Positions 8,835-16,359 of a DNA stretch of 64,000 nt are shown piece after piece; position 1 is the stretch's first letter; each line of letters opens with the position of its first letter. A program made the translations under genes and the position numbers. Source of the DNA: Cenarchaeum symbiont of Oopsacas minuta (GTDB lineage Archaea; Thermoproteota; Nitrososphaeria; Nitrososphaerales; Nitrosopumilaceae); NCBI GenBank assembly GCA_029948415.1, contig JAJIZT010000001.1, positions 661,235-725,234 of the forward strand. Reading direction: 5' to 3'. The notes beneath the pieces are model-generated. The model ran no database searches and was not told the origin of the DNA. It saw nothing but the letters and a program-made list of their open reading frames with translations.

Positions 8835-10215
8835 ATGAATAATGAAAAGATAAACCACATTTGTCCTAGGTCTGAGAATCTAGAGAAAAAACTTGCATTA
8901 TTACTCAAGAAAAACAAACAGCAAGGAGAAACAATACGAGAATGTAAAGAAACTATGCAACAACAAGGAGAAAAGATACAGCAACAAGGAAAAGCGATAC
9001 GAGAATATCAAGAAACTACACAACAGACAAAAAATGAGAATGAAGAATTAAAAATCACGATAAATGCTCTTACAGCAAAGAATATTCGTGTAAAACCCAA
9101 CAAACCAGATTCAGACATAAAACTTCAAACATGCAAGAACCAGCAGAAAACTACCAGTTCACATTGATAACAAAACCGAGGTGGATCAAAAATCATGTCA
9201 TGTCTGCGGAAACAAACTATCCAAAATTGTGCACAAATACACACGTATAGTAGAAGATGTTATTCCAGCACAGGTATGCAAAATACGATATCTAGAAGAT
9301 ATTGTAAATGTTGCAAAAAAACAACCACACCAAAAATCCATACTGCATCACCAAATGAAAGATTTGGAATCAGACCAGCAGTACTTTTAATTGTACTCAA
9401 AACACTTGGATTATCATATCAAAAAATATCCCAACTATTAGAAATGATATACGGCATACACATGAATGAATCTACCATAAATCACGCAGTAAAAAAAACT
9501 GCTACAGCATTTGGTCCATTATATGAACAGATGATAAGAGATCTAAAAACCGAGTTGAATATACATGGGGATGAGACTAGCTGGCGCATCAACGGGAAAA
9601 ATCATTGGTTGTGGGCATTTGTTGGAAAATGGACGACCATATATGAGATTGACAAATCACGTGGTAGAATAGCTCCAATGAGAGTGTTAAAAGGATACAC
9701 TGACAAGTGATTCATGGTCTGCATGGAATTATGTTGGAAACAGTCATCAAAGATGTCATGTTCATTATATGAGAGAAATTCATGAGACTCTAAAGTATAA
9801 AAATCCCAAAAAAGAGTTTATTGTTTTTGGAAAATGTTTGAAAAAGATCGTAAATGACTCACATGGTGCTGTAAACATTCGTGATAAATCAAATGTTATA
9901 AAAAAACTCGAGCGTCGTTTATCGTCTCTTTTATCCAAAAAATATACAGAAAAGAATTGTATCAGATTTGTCAAGCGTCTAAAACGTGAACAAGACATGC
10001 TTTTCACGTTCTTGAAGACTGGAACTGATTCACATAACAATACTGCCGAGAAGCCAAACGTGGTAATACGAAAGATTACAAACGGTCATCGAACAGATGA
10101 TGGTGCTACATCACACAAGATATTGATGAGTGTAAAGGAGACATGTAGACAACGAAATCTAAACTTTCATGACTATATGATGCAATATCTTGTGGATGGT
10201 ACTTCAAAACTCTAG
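8835..10215 (+). pseudogene. IS66-type B transposase, frameshifted
   Basis: Readable in three or four segments. Residues 1-110 form a glutamine-rich coiled coil (8835-9167). A zinc-ribbon-like part follows (CHVCGNK near 9195), then the catalytic region with HGDETSW (first Asp) up to 9710, a frame change, and the C-terminal part from 9726 (SDSWSAWNY to the stop at 10213-10215). The motif NNTAERAIRPNVV seen in the copy at 59281 has lost four residues here (NNTAEKPNVV). Frameshifts occur near 9170, 9370 and 9700. Confidence 0.82.
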
Positions 10216-10230
10216 ACAGTTACTTCAAAT

Positions 10231-10506
10231 CTAATTATTATCATGACAGTGCATAAAATATATTTTTTTTTGTTTGTCATTAGGTTTTACATATAACTCA
10301 CATCTATCAAAATTAAACAAAAAATAGCCTTTACTTTTATGAGGGTGATCACATTCAATATATGCATCATGTAATGTCAAATTTTCATAGGTACATATTT
10401 CCTCTTTAAATCGTAAAATAATATCTCGTGAAGGTTCACTAATATATTCAAAATCTTTACTCCAACTTGACCATGTTGGTATAATTGCATTCCAAATTCG
10501 TGTCAA
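10231..10506 (-). CDS. hypothetical protein, 91 residues
   Basis: An acidic/aromatic-rich small protein (IWNAIIPTWSSWSKDFEY at the start) with no family that I recognise and no membrane segment. It sits between IS66-B and IS66-A inside the second composite structure, with a 31-codon frame just upstream on the same strand. It is AT-rich and possibly accessory cargo. Confidence 0.45.
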   Translation of the reverse strand: MTRIWNAIIPTWSSWSKDFEYISEPSRDIILRFKEEICTYENLTLHDAYIECDHPHKSKGYFLFNFDRCELYVKPNDKQKKIYFMHCHDNN

Positions 10507-10530
10507 TATACAAATAAAAGGAAATTATGA

Positions 10531-10626
10531 TTAAAACTCTTTCTCTTGATCTTTAGTATGCGTTTTAAACCCTTCTTCGAATTTTTCAACTGCTTCATAA
10601 TCATGTTCAGTCCATTTGCGTTGCAT
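10531..10626 (-). CDS. possible 31-residue peptide
   Basis: Reads MQRKWTEHDYEAVEKFEEGF then KTHTKDQEKEF and stop, a highly charged sequence. It ends 25 bp before the start of the 91-residue gene on the same strand and could be a leader or small partner. The sequence resembles a genuine amphipathic helix, but the evidence is slight. Confidence 0.3.
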   Translation of the reverse strand: MQRKWTEHDYEAVEKFEEGFKTHTKDQEKEF

Positions 10627-10656
10627 GATGTATAATTAGTTATAATTAGTTATAAA

Positions 10657-12052
10657 GTATGAGGTCAGATCATGACTAACAAATTAGTCAATAATGCACG
10701 ATCATATAGATCCAAGTATTATCAATAACCCATCCATTCCATGAGTAGACATCCTACAAACAGCGAATTGAAAGAATGCCTGAGAGTTTTTACAGAAAAG
10801 GCGAATGATACAATAGCAAAATTGACAGATCAGGTGGATGTAATGAGTAAGGAAAACACACTTCTCCAGAATCGACTCGCATATTATGAAAATCCCAACT
10901 CTCTACACGCTCACTTGAATATCAAAGAAAAACGCAAGGCAAGAGAAAACGGTGAATCACCCCCACCAAAAAAATCAGGCGGTAGTCTAGGCCACAAAGG
11001 AACATCACGCAAACACAATCCTTCCAGAACCGTAACTCATACTATGAAAAATACCAAATGCAGTTGTGGCGGCACCATGAAATATTCACACACAAAAACA
11101 CGTGACATTATGACCAGCAGTTGTAGAAGAGACTAGACATGAAATCAGCATGTACAAACTGCAAACGCGTATGTGAAGCAGAAAATGATCTACCAAAATC
11201 AGGATCATATGGCAAGAATATAATTGCCCTTGTTATCGAATACAGGGCAACAAGAATTCCATATGATCAAATATCACAACTGGTCAAAACAGCATGCGGT
11301 TTGGTTGTTGCAAAATCTACCATAATTGCAAACGTCTCAGATCTAATGGAAAAAGATGCAAAAACAAAAACAAATACAGTTGTCCAATCACCGTTTGTCA
11401 ATATTGATGAGACATCATACACACGAGATGGGCAATTAGTTTGGGCATGGTGCATTACATACAAGAAAAATATTGCAATAATCATGAACAAGAGTCGCGG
11501 TGCATATGTTATGGATGCATATATGGACAAATTTTATGGTGTTGCAGTAACTGATGGATATTCCGTGTACAAGAGCGAGGAATGCATCAACGATGCCTAG
11601 GCTCACGAGCTGCGTGCTGCTAAACACATGACGATGAGACTTGGTGCATACAGAAAACTCTATGAAGAGATGTGTATGCTGTTTGAGAATACCAAAAACT
11701 ATACCAATTGTGGTGCAAGAGTTCGACATGCGTTTGAATACGCATTTGATTGCATGTTGGATGGATATCGTAGCTTTGAAATGCCAGAAATGAAGAGTTT
11801 GATCAAACGGTTGGTAAATGCCACAGAAACTCTATTTGCATTTATTGAGCATAAAGATATTCCACCTACAAACAATGCTGCCGAGCGTGCATTACGGGAT
11901 GTTGTGGTTCGCCGTAAGATAAGCGGTCAGATCAGAGGATTGGGATCTGAAAAGAATGTCCAACTTTCTAACGTGTATTTTAACATGGAAGGCACACGGT
12001 AAGAGCGTCTTTGAAGAGGTACTCCGTATTGTTTAATAGCTGACCTCATACA
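10657..12052 (+). mobile_element. IS66-type A element, copy E (most complete)
   Basis: A 1396-bp element with both termini (GTATGAGGTCAGAT left, AGCTGACCTCATAC right). It serves as the reference copy for IS66-A in this window. Immediate flanks GTTATAAA and AAATATTG are unlike. The right flank instead pairs with the left flank of the fragment at 8538. Two direct copies of TATAATTAGT precede it at 10631-10650. Confidence 0.88.
10741..12002 (+). pseudogene. IS66-type A transposase, interrupted (copy E)
   Basis: Three blocks. Residues 1-131 (10741-11136) hold a coiled coil and a proline/lysine linker (PPPKKSGGSLGHKG) with a CSCGG zinc-site part. The second block (11139-11600) holds the catalytic start NIDETSYTRDGQLVWAW and DGYSVYK. 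The third (to 12002) holds PPTNNAAERALRDVVVRRK with the catalytic Glu. A frameshift separates blocks 1 and 2: an 8-nt piece present in copy A is missing. One TAG at 11598-11600 separates blocks 2 and 3, which are in the same frame, at the place where IS66 proteins have a CWAH-like motif. Confidence 0.85.
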
Positions 12053-12112
12053 AATATTGTATTTACAGATGTTTAGTGTATACAAAAAGGCAATAATGTT
12101 AAAAGATCTCGC

Positions 12113-12124
12113 AAATATATAAAT
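12113..12124 (+). promoter_or_regulatory. TATA box upstream of eS30
   Basis: AAATATATAAAT lies 24-35 bp upstream of the eS30 start codon, in a position that suits a nearly leaderless archaeal transcript. It is outside the IS66-A right end, so the gene keeps its own promoter. Confidence 0.5.
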
Positions 12125-12147
12125 TCAACATTCCAAACTACATAATT

Positions 12148-12330
12148 ATGGCAACTCACGGTTCGCTGACAAAGGCTGGCAAGGTCAGAGGTCAGACTCC
12201 AAAAGTAGAGGGAAGAAAGAGGATTGGAACAAATTCAAGCGTTAGAAACAAGAGCAATTTTAAAAAACGTATAGTTTTGAGCAGATTCCCAGGACAAAAC
12301 AAACCAGGTCAAAGAAGACGCAGACGTTAA
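12148..12330 (+). CDS. rps30e: 30S ribosomal protein eS30
   Basis: A 60-residue, very basic protein beginning ATHGSLTKAGKVRGQTPKV and ending in an arginine run, which is the typical archaeal S30e form without the ubiquitin-like extension found in eukaryotes. It binds the small ribosomal subunit near the decoding region. It is followed 52 bp downstream by scpB on the same strand. Confidence 0.93.
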   Translation: MATHGSLTKAGKVRGQTPKVEGRKRIGTNSSVRNKSNFKKRIVLSRFPGQNKPGQRRRRR

Positions 12331-12382
12331 TCCCATAGTATTCATGGAATTGTTTTAATACATTTTCAATTTTATATTATTC

Positions 12383-12967
12383 ATGGTAAAAGCAACAAGT
12401 GAGAAAGATGCCATAGCAAGAACTGAAGCTGCATTATATTCTTCTGGAAGACCGCTCAAAATGGATGAGATCATTCGAGCTTCTGGTACAGAATCTCGCA
12501 TAAAGACAAAACAGATACTAGACGATCTTGTAAAAAAGACAAAATCATCATTCAAAGCTATTGAGATAGCCATCTTACCAGATGGCTCATATGTTTTTCA
12601 ATTAAGACCAGAATATAGTGGATCAGTGAGAAGATATGCATCAAAACCAATTCTTCCAAAGGCCACGCTAAAGACATTATCATACATTGCATATACACAA
12701 CCAGTATCATCAAAAAATCTAGTTGATACGCGCGGTAATGGAGTATATAGCCATCTGAAAGAGCTTCGACAGCTTGATTTCATATCGCATCAGAATGTTG
12801 GACGTTTAAAGATATACACTACAACGGAAAAATTTCAAAAATATTTTGGAATACACGGTGACCAAGATACAATAAAAGCCAAACTCTTCAAACAAGTAAG
12901 AAGGACATCTAGAGCAAGTGATTTACAAAAAAATGACACATCTAGAAAAAATTCCAATGGTACTTGA
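12383..12967 (+). CDS. scpB: segregation and condensation protein ScpB
   Basis: A 194-residue protein with two winged-helix domains (about 10-90 and 95-165), the ScpB pattern. The core holds AALYSSGRPLKMDEI, the typical start of ScpB helix 1, and YIAYTQPVSSKNLVDTRGNG in the second domain. ScpB dimers bind ScpA, the kleisin of the SMC complex that organises chromosomes. The scpA and smc genes are not in the window. The C-terminal 30 residues are polar and probably disordered. Confidence 0.85.
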   Translation: MVKATSEKDAIARTEAALYSSGRPLKMDEIIRASGTESRIKTKQILDDLVKKTKSSFKAIEIAILPDGSYVFQLRPEYSGSVRRYASKPILPKATLKTLSYIAYTQPVSSKNLVDTRGNGVYSHLKELRQLDFISHQNVGRLKIYTTTEKFQKYFGIHGDQDTIKAKLFKQVRRTSRASDLQKNDTSRKNSNGT

Positions 12968-13375
12968 ATATAGAAAAATCTTCAAACCATCATATGATAA
13001 TTTGGCATAAATGATTTCATTTTTTATATAAAATATTTTTTGATTCATTACTAGATCTTTATGAAATCTAGAGCTAGATGAATCTGTCCTTGAGTTTTAG
13101 AAATAATTTATGCAAGATTTAGCCAAATAATTCACATTGTGTGCTAGTATGCAATTTTCGCATAGGTAAATTTCATATTATTGTGTTTGGAAAATATATT
13201 TGTGATCGCAAAGATATGTGAAATAAAAGATATTTTTTCCATACGCATTTAGATTCAACATATCAAGAAAAGACTGCAATGAAAAGGGTAAATCTATACG
13301 TAATTTTTGATATGATGCAAACATGTGTAATTTTCCATGCTTTATCTATAAATAATACCTCCATAACCTCTATTT
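12968..13375. other. 408-bp intergenic region without a recognisable gene
   Basis: Very AT-rich. No terminal repeats of the mobile elements, no tRNA-like pattern and no convincing reading frame in either strand. It may hold the terminator of scpB and a long leader or promoter for the eS8-srp19 pair. Confidence 0.5.
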
Positions 13376-13753
13376 GTGAAAAAATGTGTTGAGAATCTTG
13401 CGACAAGCAAGCTAACTGGCGGTAGAAGGCATCCTCTTCGTATCCGTAGAAAATATGAGACAGATAGATATCCAAACGAACCAACTATTGGAGCTCAAGA
13501 GTCGGTTACAAGAAAGGTCAGGGGCAAGACGAAAAAGACAGCATTGCGAACAGTTGATTTTGTTAACCTTGCAGTTTCAGGTAAAGTTACAAAAGTAAAG
13601 ATTACAAAAGTTCTTGAAAATCCCACAAACAATGATTATCAAAGAAGAGGAGTGATCACCAAAGGTGCACTCTTGGAGACTAGTGATGGAAAATGTAGAG
13701 TCATTTCAAGACCTGGTCAACATGGTGCAGTAAATGCTATACCGGTGCAATGA
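13376..13753 (+). CDS. rps8e: 30S ribosomal protein eS8
   Basis: A 125-residue basic protein. KLTGGRRHPLRIRRKYE near residue 13 and the C-terminal RRGVITKGALLETSDGKCRV block are diagnostic of eS8. The first in-frame start is a GTG at 13376, and the length fits the archaeal family. SRP19 follows 6 bp downstream, so the two are probably co-transcribed. Confidence 0.93.
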   Translation: MKKCVENLATSKLTGGRRHPLRIRRKYETDRYPNEPTIGAQESVTRKVRGKTKKTALRTVDFVNLAVSGKVTKVKITKVLENPTNNDYQRRGVITKGALLETSDGKCRVISRPGQHGAVNAIPVQ

Positions 13754-13759
13754 GTTTTC

Positions 13760-14050
13760 ATGAAAGATTACGAGCACATTATAGTGTGGCTCGATTATTT
13801 CAACAAGATACTTTCAAGAAATGCGGGTAGGCGACTAGCTAGGATATTTTGTGTCAACGATCCATCACTTAAAGAATTGTCCGATGCAGTAAAAGCAGTA
13901 GGTTTTGACATATTTGAGTTGAATGAGAATGCAAGGTATCCAAGACGGCCGTATATTAGGTCAGGGTATATAGCCATCCCAAAAAAATCAAAAAAGACAT
14001 CAATGCTCGTAAAAATAGGCAAAAAGATGGTAGAGCGAAAAAGAAAATAA
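13760..14050 (+). CDS. srp19: signal recognition particle subunit SRP19
   Basis: A 96-residue basic protein that binds the tips of helices 6 and 8 of the SRP RNA and helps SRP54 assemble. DYEHIIVWLDYFNKILSRNA at the N-terminus and NARYPRRPYIRSGYI in the middle match the SRP19 pattern. The usual length is about 90-100. The gene ends in a lysine/arginine tail, and an 81-bp MITE is inserted 2 bp after its stop codon. Confidence 0.88.
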   Translation: MKDYEHIIVWLDYFNKILSRNAGRRLARIFCVNDPSLKELSDAVKAVGFDIFELNENARYPRRPYIRSGYIAIPKKSKKTSMLVKIGKKMVERKRK

Positions 14051-14052
14051 AG

Positions 14053-14133
14053 GTATGAGGTCACGTCCCTGCCTATAATTATCAAGAAAGTTTTGTATTT
14101 ACGCACAAAAATACGGAGTAGATGACCTCATAC
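14053..14133. mobile_element. 81-bp MITE with IS66-A-type termini (copy 1)
   Basis: Starts GTATGAGGTCACG and ends GATGACCTCATAC. The terminal 11 bp GTATGAGGTCA are identical to those of IS66-A. Flanks AAATAAAG (14045-14052) and AAATAAAA (14134-14141) form an 8-bp duplication with one mismatch. The unit is noncoding, and uninterrupted here. A second copy (25660-27117) is split by an IS110-type element and a diverged third copy lies at 63878-63959. It is probably moved by the IS66-A transposase. Confidence 0.85.
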
Positions 14134-14219
14134 AAATAAAAAGCGATCAATAACTAGCTATATGATAAAGTATTGTTAACCGAAGATTATTGATAATACT
14201 AGATTATACCATATAGTAC

Positions 14220-14471
14220 TTGCAGGAAATTGGAAAAATTGTACATTTGGCTCATAGTGGTAGACTAATTGTAAAGCTTATCGTAGAGCTCTCTGAAGGA
14301 GATATGCTCTATGACCAAAAAGAGAACAAGGTTGCAAAAGTTGCAGAACTGATAGGACCAGTATCAGCACCTTTCGCTTCGGCAATCCCAAATGAAAATT
14401 TCAAGGGTAAGGTGAACAGCAAAATGTATTCCACATATTTGCCTGCAAGTGAAAGGAGAAAACATAGATGA
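14220..14471 (+). CDS. gar1: H/ACA RNP protein Gar1
   Basis: An 83-residue beta-barrel protein of the H/ACA RNP that works with Cbf5 in RNA pseudouridylation. IGKIVHLAHSGRLIVKL followed by a DQKENKVAKVAELIGPV segment is the Gar1 core. The start is a TTG at 14220. The last bases overlap the ATG of tfb by 4 bp (ATGA), an association of gar1 with TFB that is common in archaea. Confidence 0.87.
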   Translation: MQEIGKIVHLAHSGRLIVKLIVELSEGDMLYDQKENKVAKVAELIGPVSAPFASAIPNENFKGKVNSKMYSTYLPASERRKHR

Positions 14472-15412
14472 ACAACAAAAATACAATCAACTGTCCAGAA
14501 TGCTCGTCAAAACTACTAGACGATGTACATAATGGAGAGATAGTCTGCTCAGGTTGCGGCGTTGTCGTAGAAGAGCAGACTGCAGACTATGGACCAGAAT
14601 ACATCAGCACTGATCCAGGCGAACGTATGAAGCTTGCGCGCGCCACAGGACATACAACATTTTCACAGCACGACTATGGGATCAGCACCAACATTTCCAT
14701 GGAGACAAAGGACTTTAGTGGCAAGTCAATAAACACTACAATGTCAAGCAAGATGAAGTCACTGCGAACATGGCAAGATCGCATAAGAGTTTCCACTCCA
14801 AAAGAGAGGAGGCTTGTAAGCGTGTTGGCAAAAATAAATGGTGCATGTGATAGTATGTCACTTCCACCCAACATACGAGAGACAGCTTCTGCAATATACA
14901 GAAGTCTTGGAGACAAGATAGAAGTAAAAGGCAAGTCGGTCATCTGTATGTCAGCTGCAGTAATATTTACTGCATGTAGACAATGCGGAACGATTAGATC
15001 CATCGAGGAGATCTGTAAGAGTATGTGCGAACCAAAAGATGTAAAAGCAAAATCAAAACTGTCCACAAAATACTACCGCAATATGGTCATCGAATTTGGA
15101 TCCACCATGGCTCCAAGTGCTTCGATAAACACATACATATCTAGAATCGCAAATGTCACAAAAATTGATTCCCGTGTAGAAAGAACTGCTCTAGATATTG
15201 CCGACAAGATGGGCAAAGATGGCATAATGGACGGCAAAGCGCCAAACGGTATAGCTGCAGCCTATCTATACATTGCAACCAATCTTTTGGGACACAAGAT
15301 GGTTCAAAGAGAGATCTCAAACACTGCAGAGATAACAGAGGTCACTATACGTAGTCGGTGCAAAGAGATGCTAGAGCACAATAGGCTACAAATAACACTT
15401 CAACCGGCATAG
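14468..15412 (+). CDS. tfb: transcription initiation factor IIB (TFB)
   Basis: A 314-residue factor that bridges TBP-promoter complexes and RNA polymerase. A zinc ribbon (Cys9, Cys12, Cys27, Cys30) is followed by the B-reader/linker (STDPGERMK) and two cyclin folds of about 95 residues each. ACRQCGTIRSIEEI and IAAAYLYIATNLLGHK are typical core helices. Thaumarchaea usually carry several TFB paralogues, so this may be one of several. It overlaps gar1 and ends at a T-rich terminator. Confidence 0.94.
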   Translation: MNNKNTINCPECSSKLLDDVHNGEIVCSGCGVVVEEQTADYGPEYISTDPGERMKLARATGHTTFSQHDYGISTNISMETKDFSGKSINTTMSSKMKSLRTWQDRIRVSTPKERRLVSVLAKINGACDSMSLPPNIRETASAIYRSLGDKIEVKGKSVICMSAAVIFTACRQCGTIRSIEEICKSMCEPKDVKAKSKLSTKYYRNMVIEFGSTMAPSASINTYISRIANVTKIDSRVERTALDIADKMGKDGIMDGKAPNGIAAAYLYIATNLLGHKMVQREISNTAEITEVTIRSRCKEMLEHNRLQITLQPA

Positions 15413-15420
15413 TCTGCCAT

Positions 15421-15435
15421 TTTATTTTTTTTTTT
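15421..15435 (+). terminator. poly-T terminator after tfb
   Basis: TTTA followed by eleven T residues, 9 bp after the tfb stop codon and with no stem upstream. Archaeal RNA polymerase terminates at such runs. Confidence 0.65.
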
Positions 15436-15476
15436 GCTCAATACGTATCCGTTAGGAACAGCTAAAATCCACTTGT

Positions 15477-15485
15477 CTTATATAC
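15477..15485 (+). promoter_or_regulatory. TATA box upstream of sufC
   Basis: CTTATATAC is centred about 27 bp before the sufC start, consistent with a near-leaderless transcript that starts independently after the tfb terminator. Confidence 0.5.
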
Positions 15486-15507
15486 GAATAAAGAGTTCTA
15501 GTCAATA

Positions 15508-16278
15508 ATGGCCACACTAGAGATAAAGGATCTGCATGTTTCACGTGAAGGTAAGGAGATACTACAGGGTGTAAATCTAAAGACCAATGCAGGTGAGGTA
15601 CATGCCATTATGGGTCCAAACGGTTCAGGCAAGAGTACTCTTGCATATACGCTTTTAGCACATCCAAAGTACAAAGTCACCAAAGGAGACATACTACTTG
15701 ACGGTAAAAGCATTTTAGAGATGGGAGCAGATGAACGAGCAAAAAGTGGACTTTTTTTGGGATTTCAATATCCAACAGAGGTCTCTGGAGTTGGGTTTTC
15801 GCATTTTTTGCGTACCTCTTATAATTCTCTAAGCAAAGCCTTACAAGGTGATGACCGCGAAGTGTTCATCACGGTAAGAGAATTTCAAAAATACTTGAAA
15901 GAAAATCTTGCCAAAGTCGGACTACGTGATGAATTTTTGTCTAGATATCTAAACGAGGGATTTTCTGGAGGCGAAAAAAAACGTTCAGAAGTGTTACAAA
16001 TGGCAGTCCTAAAACCAAAGATATCCATACTAGACGAACCAGATTCTGGTCTTGATGTTGATGCAGTACAATCAGTTGCCAAAGCAATCAGTAATGTCTC
16101 TAGTAATGAATCTACGGTGATCATAATTACCCATTATGCACGCATACTCAAATACCTAAAAAAATTAGATCATGTGCACGTCTTTGCAAAAGGTAAAGTT
16201 TTGAAGAGTGGAGATTCCTCACTGGCAGATAAATTAGATGAGAGAGGATATGACTGGGTTTTGAATGATACTGCCTAA
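15508..16278 (+). CDS. sufC: Fe-S cluster assembly ATPase SufC
   Basis: ABC-type ATPase of the SUF scaffold that, with SufB and SufD, builds iron-sulfur clusters. Walker A GPNGSGKST is at residues 36-44, the signature region FSGGEKKR near 152 and Walker B with ILDEPDSGLD near 172. FLGFQYPTEVSGVGF is specific to SufC. The length of 256 is usual. SufB and SufD are not next to it: the next gene converges on it from the other strand. Confidence 0.95.
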   Translation: MATLEIKDLHVSREGKEILQGVNLKTNAGEVHAIMGPNGSGKSTLAYTLLAHPKYKVTKGDILLDGKSILEMGADERAKSGLFLGFQYPTEVSGVGFSHFLRTSYNSLSKALQGDDREVFITVREFQKYLKENLAKVGLRDEFLSRYLNEGFSGGEKKRSEVLQMAVLKPKISILDEPDSGLDVDAVQSVAKAISNVSSNESTVIIITHYARILKYLKKLDHVHVFAKGKVLKSGDSSLADKLDERGYDWVLNDTA

Positions 16279-16359
16279 ATTTAACATGTGATCAAGTGTT
16301 TTAAAAATAAAGTTGTGGCAAGATCTCACATATTCAAAAACTAGAACATATTTTGCATG

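Larger units (their letters stand above)
8740..10223 (+). mobile_element. IS66-type B element, copy 1
   Basis: A 1484-bp element whose ends are imperfect inverted repeats of about 24 bp (left GTAACTATCTAGAGTTTTGG, right end inverted GTAACTGTCTAGAGTTTTGA). The ends start GTAA, as is usual for IS66. Flanks (AAAAATTA and TTCAAATC) do not form a duplication. Two further incomplete copies lie at 27635-29269 and 59244-59744. Its transposase is related to, but clearly distinct from, that of IS66-A. Confidence 0.85.
8538..12052. mobile_element. second composite structure (IS66-A end, IS66-B, IS66-A)
   Basis: Bounded on the left by the IS66-A terminus GTATGAGGTCAGC at 8538 and on the right by AGCTGACCTCATAC ending at 12052. 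The outer flanks are GAATATTG (8530-8537) and AAATATTG (12053-12060), an 8-bp duplication with one mismatch. The flanks of the inner copy at 10657 alone do not match, so the duplication belongs to the outer pair. The unit now contains an IS66-A left end, an IS66-B element, two small reading frames and a near-complete IS66-A. Confidence 0.7.
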
